Positions 62,128 to 64,000 of a stretch of DNA of 64,000 nt are shown in pieces. The DNA comes from Alphaproteobacteria bacterium (lineage in GTDB: Bacteria; Pseudomonadota; Alphaproteobacteria; UBA8366; GCA-2717185), in NCBI GenBank assembly GCA_012103325.1, contig WLWY01000015.1:87987-151986 (forward strand), in the 5' to 3' direction. Under the pieces are notes generated by a model. It was not told the origin of the DNA. It worked only from the letters and a program-made list of their open reading frames with translations, and searched no databases. Position 1 is the stretch's first letter, and each line of letters begins with the position of its first letter. Position numbers and translations under genes: made by a program.

Positions 62128-63465
62128 CTAGAGACCTAACTTGGTCTCTAGCCAGTGAATATCATAGTCACCATCGAGGAAATCTTGCTCCAATACGAGC
62201 CTTTGATGCAAGGGGATCGTGGTCTCGATGCCACCGATGACATATTCGTCGAGGGCCCGGCGCAGCCGCATCACGCACTCGTCGCGCGTGTCGGCATGGA
62301 CGATGAGTTTTGACACCAGACTGTCGTAGTGCGGCGGAACCGTATATCCGGAATAGAGGGCGGAATCGACCCGCACACCAAGCCCGCCGGGGGCATGATA
62401 GTCCGTGATCCGGCCGGGCGAAGGCGCGAAGGTTTCCGGGTGTTCGGCGACGACGCGGCATTCGATCGCGTGCCCGCTCAATGATATGTCCGATTGCTCC
62501 AGCAAAAGCGGCTCGCCCGCGGAAATTCGGATCTGCTCTCGGATCAGATCGACACCGCTGATCATCTCGCTCACCGGATGCTCGACTTGGATGCGGGTGT
62601 TCATTTCGATGAAATGAAAATCGCCATCCTCGAAAAGGAACTCGACGGTTCCAGCACCGCGGTACTTCAGCCGGCCGACGGCCTCGGTGACACGGGCGCC
62701 GATTGCTGCGCGCGTTTTTTGATCGAGCGCCGGCGAGGGCGCTTCCTCAATGACTTTCTGATGGCGGCGCTGGATGGAACAGTCGCGTTCGCCGAAATGG
62801 ATGACCTTACCGAAACCGTCGCCGAGGATCTGCACTTCGATATGCCGCGGCTGGGCGAGGAACTTTTCGATATAGACCGCATCGTCGCCGAAACTCGCCA
62901 GCGCTTCGCCGCGGCAATGCGCCAGGACAGCTGGCAATGTCTCCGCCGTGTCCGCAACCTTCATGCCTTTGCCGCCACCGCCGGACGCCGCCTTGACGAG
63001 CACCGGGTAGCCGATCTCCTCGGCTATGCGTCTGGCATCATCGTCATTGTCGACGGGCCCATCCGATCCGGGGACGACGGAAAGACCGAGCTCTCGAACG
63101 GCTTCCTTCGCGGCAATCTTGTCGCCCATCAAACGGATATGATCGGGGGTAGGTCCGATAAAGACATAGCCATGCTCTTCGACCATCTCCGCGAACGCTG
63201 CGTTTTCGGACAAAAAACCGACGCCTGGATGGATCGCGTCGACTCCGGCGATTGTCGCGGCGGAAAGGATAGCTTGGCCGTTCAGATAGCTGTCCCGCGA
63301 GGCTGGTGGGCCGATGCAGACGGTTTCGTCCGCCAACCGCACATGCATGGCATCCGAGTCGGCGGTGGAATGGACGGCGACCGTCTGAATGCCCATCTCG
63401 CGGCACGCGCGGTGAATGCGCAGCGCGATTTCGCCCCGGTTCGCGATGAGAACTTTCTCGAACAA
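62128..63465 (-). CDS. accC: Biotin carboxylase subunit of acetyl-CoA carboxylase
   Basis: About 445 residues. An ATP-grasp enzyme that carboxylates biotin on AccB with bicarbonate. Blocks: IANRGEIALRIHRACREMG, KAASGGGGKGMKV (phosphate loop), FGERDCSIQRRHQKVIEEAPS, and EMNTRIQVEHPVSEMISGVD with the catalytic Glu-Arg region. The start is probably TTG 63465 (read as MFEKVLIANRGE), seven bases after the accB stop. A longer in-frame version would overlap accB and lacks family similarity. The rare TTG start may keep AccC level tied to AccB. Confidence 0.96.
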   Translation of the reverse strand: MFEKVLIANRGEIALRIHRACREMGIQTVAVHSTADSDAMHVRLADETVCIGPPASRDSYLNGQAILSAATIAGVDAIHPGVGFLSENAAFAEMVEEHGYVFIGPTPDHIRLMGDKIAAKEAVRELGLSVVPGSDGPVDNDDDARRIAEEIGYPVLVKAASGGGGKGMKVADTAETLPAVLAHCRGEALASFGDDAVYIEKFLAQPRHIEVQILGDGFGKVIHFGERDCSIQRRHQKVIEEAPSPALDQKTRAAIGARVTEAVGRLKYRGAGTVEFLFEDGDFHFIEMNTRIQVEHPVSEMISGVDLIREQIRISAGEPLLLEQSDISLSGHAIECRVVAEHPETFAPSPGRITDYHAPGGLGVRVDSALYSGYTVPPHYDSLVSKLIVHADTRDECVMRLRRALDEYVIGGIETTIPLHQRLVLEQDFLDGDYDIHWLETKLGL

Positions 63466-63472
63466 AATATCG

Positions 63473-63901
63473 CTACTCGAGGATAAGCAGAGTTTCGCCG
63501 AATTCGACCGGCTTGGCGTCTTCGACAAGTATGCTTTTCACCGTTCCGCCACGAGGCGCGAGGATCGGATTCATGACCTTCATGGCTTCCACGATAAACA
63601 GGGTATCGCCTTCGGCAACCCGGCTGCCGACTTTCACGAAGGGCTCCGCACCCGGACCTTGGGCCAGATAAATCGTTCCCACCATCGGGGATGTGACTGC
63701 ACCCGGGTCGATTTCCGAGGCCGCCGTCGGCACAGGCGGAGCGGCGACCGGCGTGGCAGGCATCGCGGCGGCGATGGATCCGCCTCTCGCGACACGGATG
63801 CTTCGGTCGCCTTCCGTCACCTCGACTTCGGTGAGGCCGGTCTCCTCCAGAAGTTTGGCGAGCTCGCGTATTTGATCGCTGTCGACCGTGGGCTTTGCCA
63901 T
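63473..63901 (-). CDS. accB: Biotin carboxyl carrier protein of acetyl-CoA carboxylase
   Basis: 142 residues from ATG 63901 (MAKPTVDSDQIRELAKLLEE). An N-terminal helical segment leads through an Ala/Pro linker to the biotinyl domain, with the biotinylated lysine in FIVEAMKVMNPI. It carries carboxybiotin between AccC and the transferase in the first step of fatty-acid synthesis. The start is one base after the aroQ stop, and accC follows directly. Confidence 0.97.
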   Translation of the reverse strand: MAKPTVDSDQIRELAKLLEETGLTEVEVTEGDRSIRVARGGSIAAAMPATPVAAPPVPTAASEIDPGAVTSPMVGTIYLAQGPGAEPFVKVGSRVAEGDTLFIVEAMKVMNPILAPRGGTVKSILVEDAKPVEFGETLLILE

Positions 63902-63902
63902 C

Positions 63903-64000
63903 TCAGTTTTCGTCCAGTATGTCGTTAAGCGCATCGAGGGCGAGCGTATAGCTGCGCCAGCCAAAGCCGCAGATCACACCCGCTGCGATGGGCGATATAT
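63903..64000 (-). CDS. aroQ: Type II 3-dehydroquinate dehydratase, C-terminal end (cut by window edge)
   Basis: Only the last 31 codons are in the window: ISPIAAGVICGFGWRSYTLA followed by LDALNDILDEN and TGA. The SPIAAGVICGFG block is the conserved AroQ C-terminus (VSPVATGVICGFG in relatives). AroQ makes 3-dehydroshikimate in the shikimate pathway. Position directly upstream of accB-accC is the usual one in alpha- and gammaproteobacteria. Confidence 0.88.
   Translation of the reverse strand, partial: ISPIAAGVICGFGWRSYTLALDALNDILDEN

Overview
The window looks like chromosomal DNA from an alphaproteobacterium, most likely a Rhodospirillales-type free-living organism. The evidence is the gene content: a MipZ-type division ATPase, a ClpS-ClpA pair, a phasin, an NDUFA12-type complex I accessory protein, the aroQ-accB-accC-aat cluster, B12-dependent NrdJ, AcuI, a class III cyclase and abundant acyl-CoA enzymes. 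No plasmid, phage or CRISPR structure is visible. No rRNA or tRNA gene was recognised.

Layout. 1-11 kb: end of a methyltransferase gene, an S49 peptidase, a small zinc-ribbon membrane protein, glyQ, glyS and ppdK. An IS5-type and an IS4-type element have each landed inside an intergenic palindrome. 10.9-13.8 kb: a decayed dihydroorotase-like pseudogene split by a complete IS66 element with an 8-bp target duplication. 13.8-17.6 kb: a minus-strand sugar-polymer operon (GT9, GT4, asparagine synthase). 17.7-26.3 kb: YgfZ, a membrane cyclase, thiolase, AcuI, an acyl-CoA synthetase, an SDR and a lipoprotein. 26.4-32.8 kb: mipZ, a VWA protein, a membrane DnaJ protein, then galU, ugd and a phosphohexomutase (UDP-glucuronate and hexose-phosphate supply for polysaccharide). 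32.9-41.3 kb: a D,D-carboxypeptidase with a SPOR-like end, phasin, clpS, clpA, two FemAB/GNAT-like proteins and peptide deformylase. 41.4-45.6 kb: an accessory patch with two tandem membrane-anchored pentapeptide-repeat paralogues, several small ORFs, a zinc-ribbon ORF broken by one TGA, and a Fur-box-controlled unknown gene. 45.7-52.3 kb: acyl-CoA synthetase, RidA, hemerythrin behind a perfect FNR box, and nrdJ. 52.7-54.5 kb: NDUFA12, two tandem MlaD-like proteins, DUF2155. 54.5-61.3 kb: a minus-strand catabolic block (thioesterase, dehydrogenase, VOC protein, CoA ligase, then a three-gene opine/imino-acid oxidase-like set). 61.4-64 kb: aat, accC, accB and the end of aroQ.

The most unusual signal is in the non-coding DNA. 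Four TA-flanked palindromic elements (about 2.9, 23.1, 28.0 and 32.8 kb) begin exactly at the TAG stop codon of the upstream gene. The one at 23.1 kb supplies the stop codons of both convergent neighbours. They look like miniature transposable elements inserted at TA dinucleotides, whose first base G completes TAG. The 28.0-kb element is a 272-bp nested palindrome that fills the whole gap between a stop codon and the next start codon. Other points worth a second look are the tandem pentapeptide locus, the UGA-split zinc-ribbon gene, a missed 47-residue membrane protein next to a CRP/FNR-like palindrome, and an apparent one-base frameshift at the phasin start.
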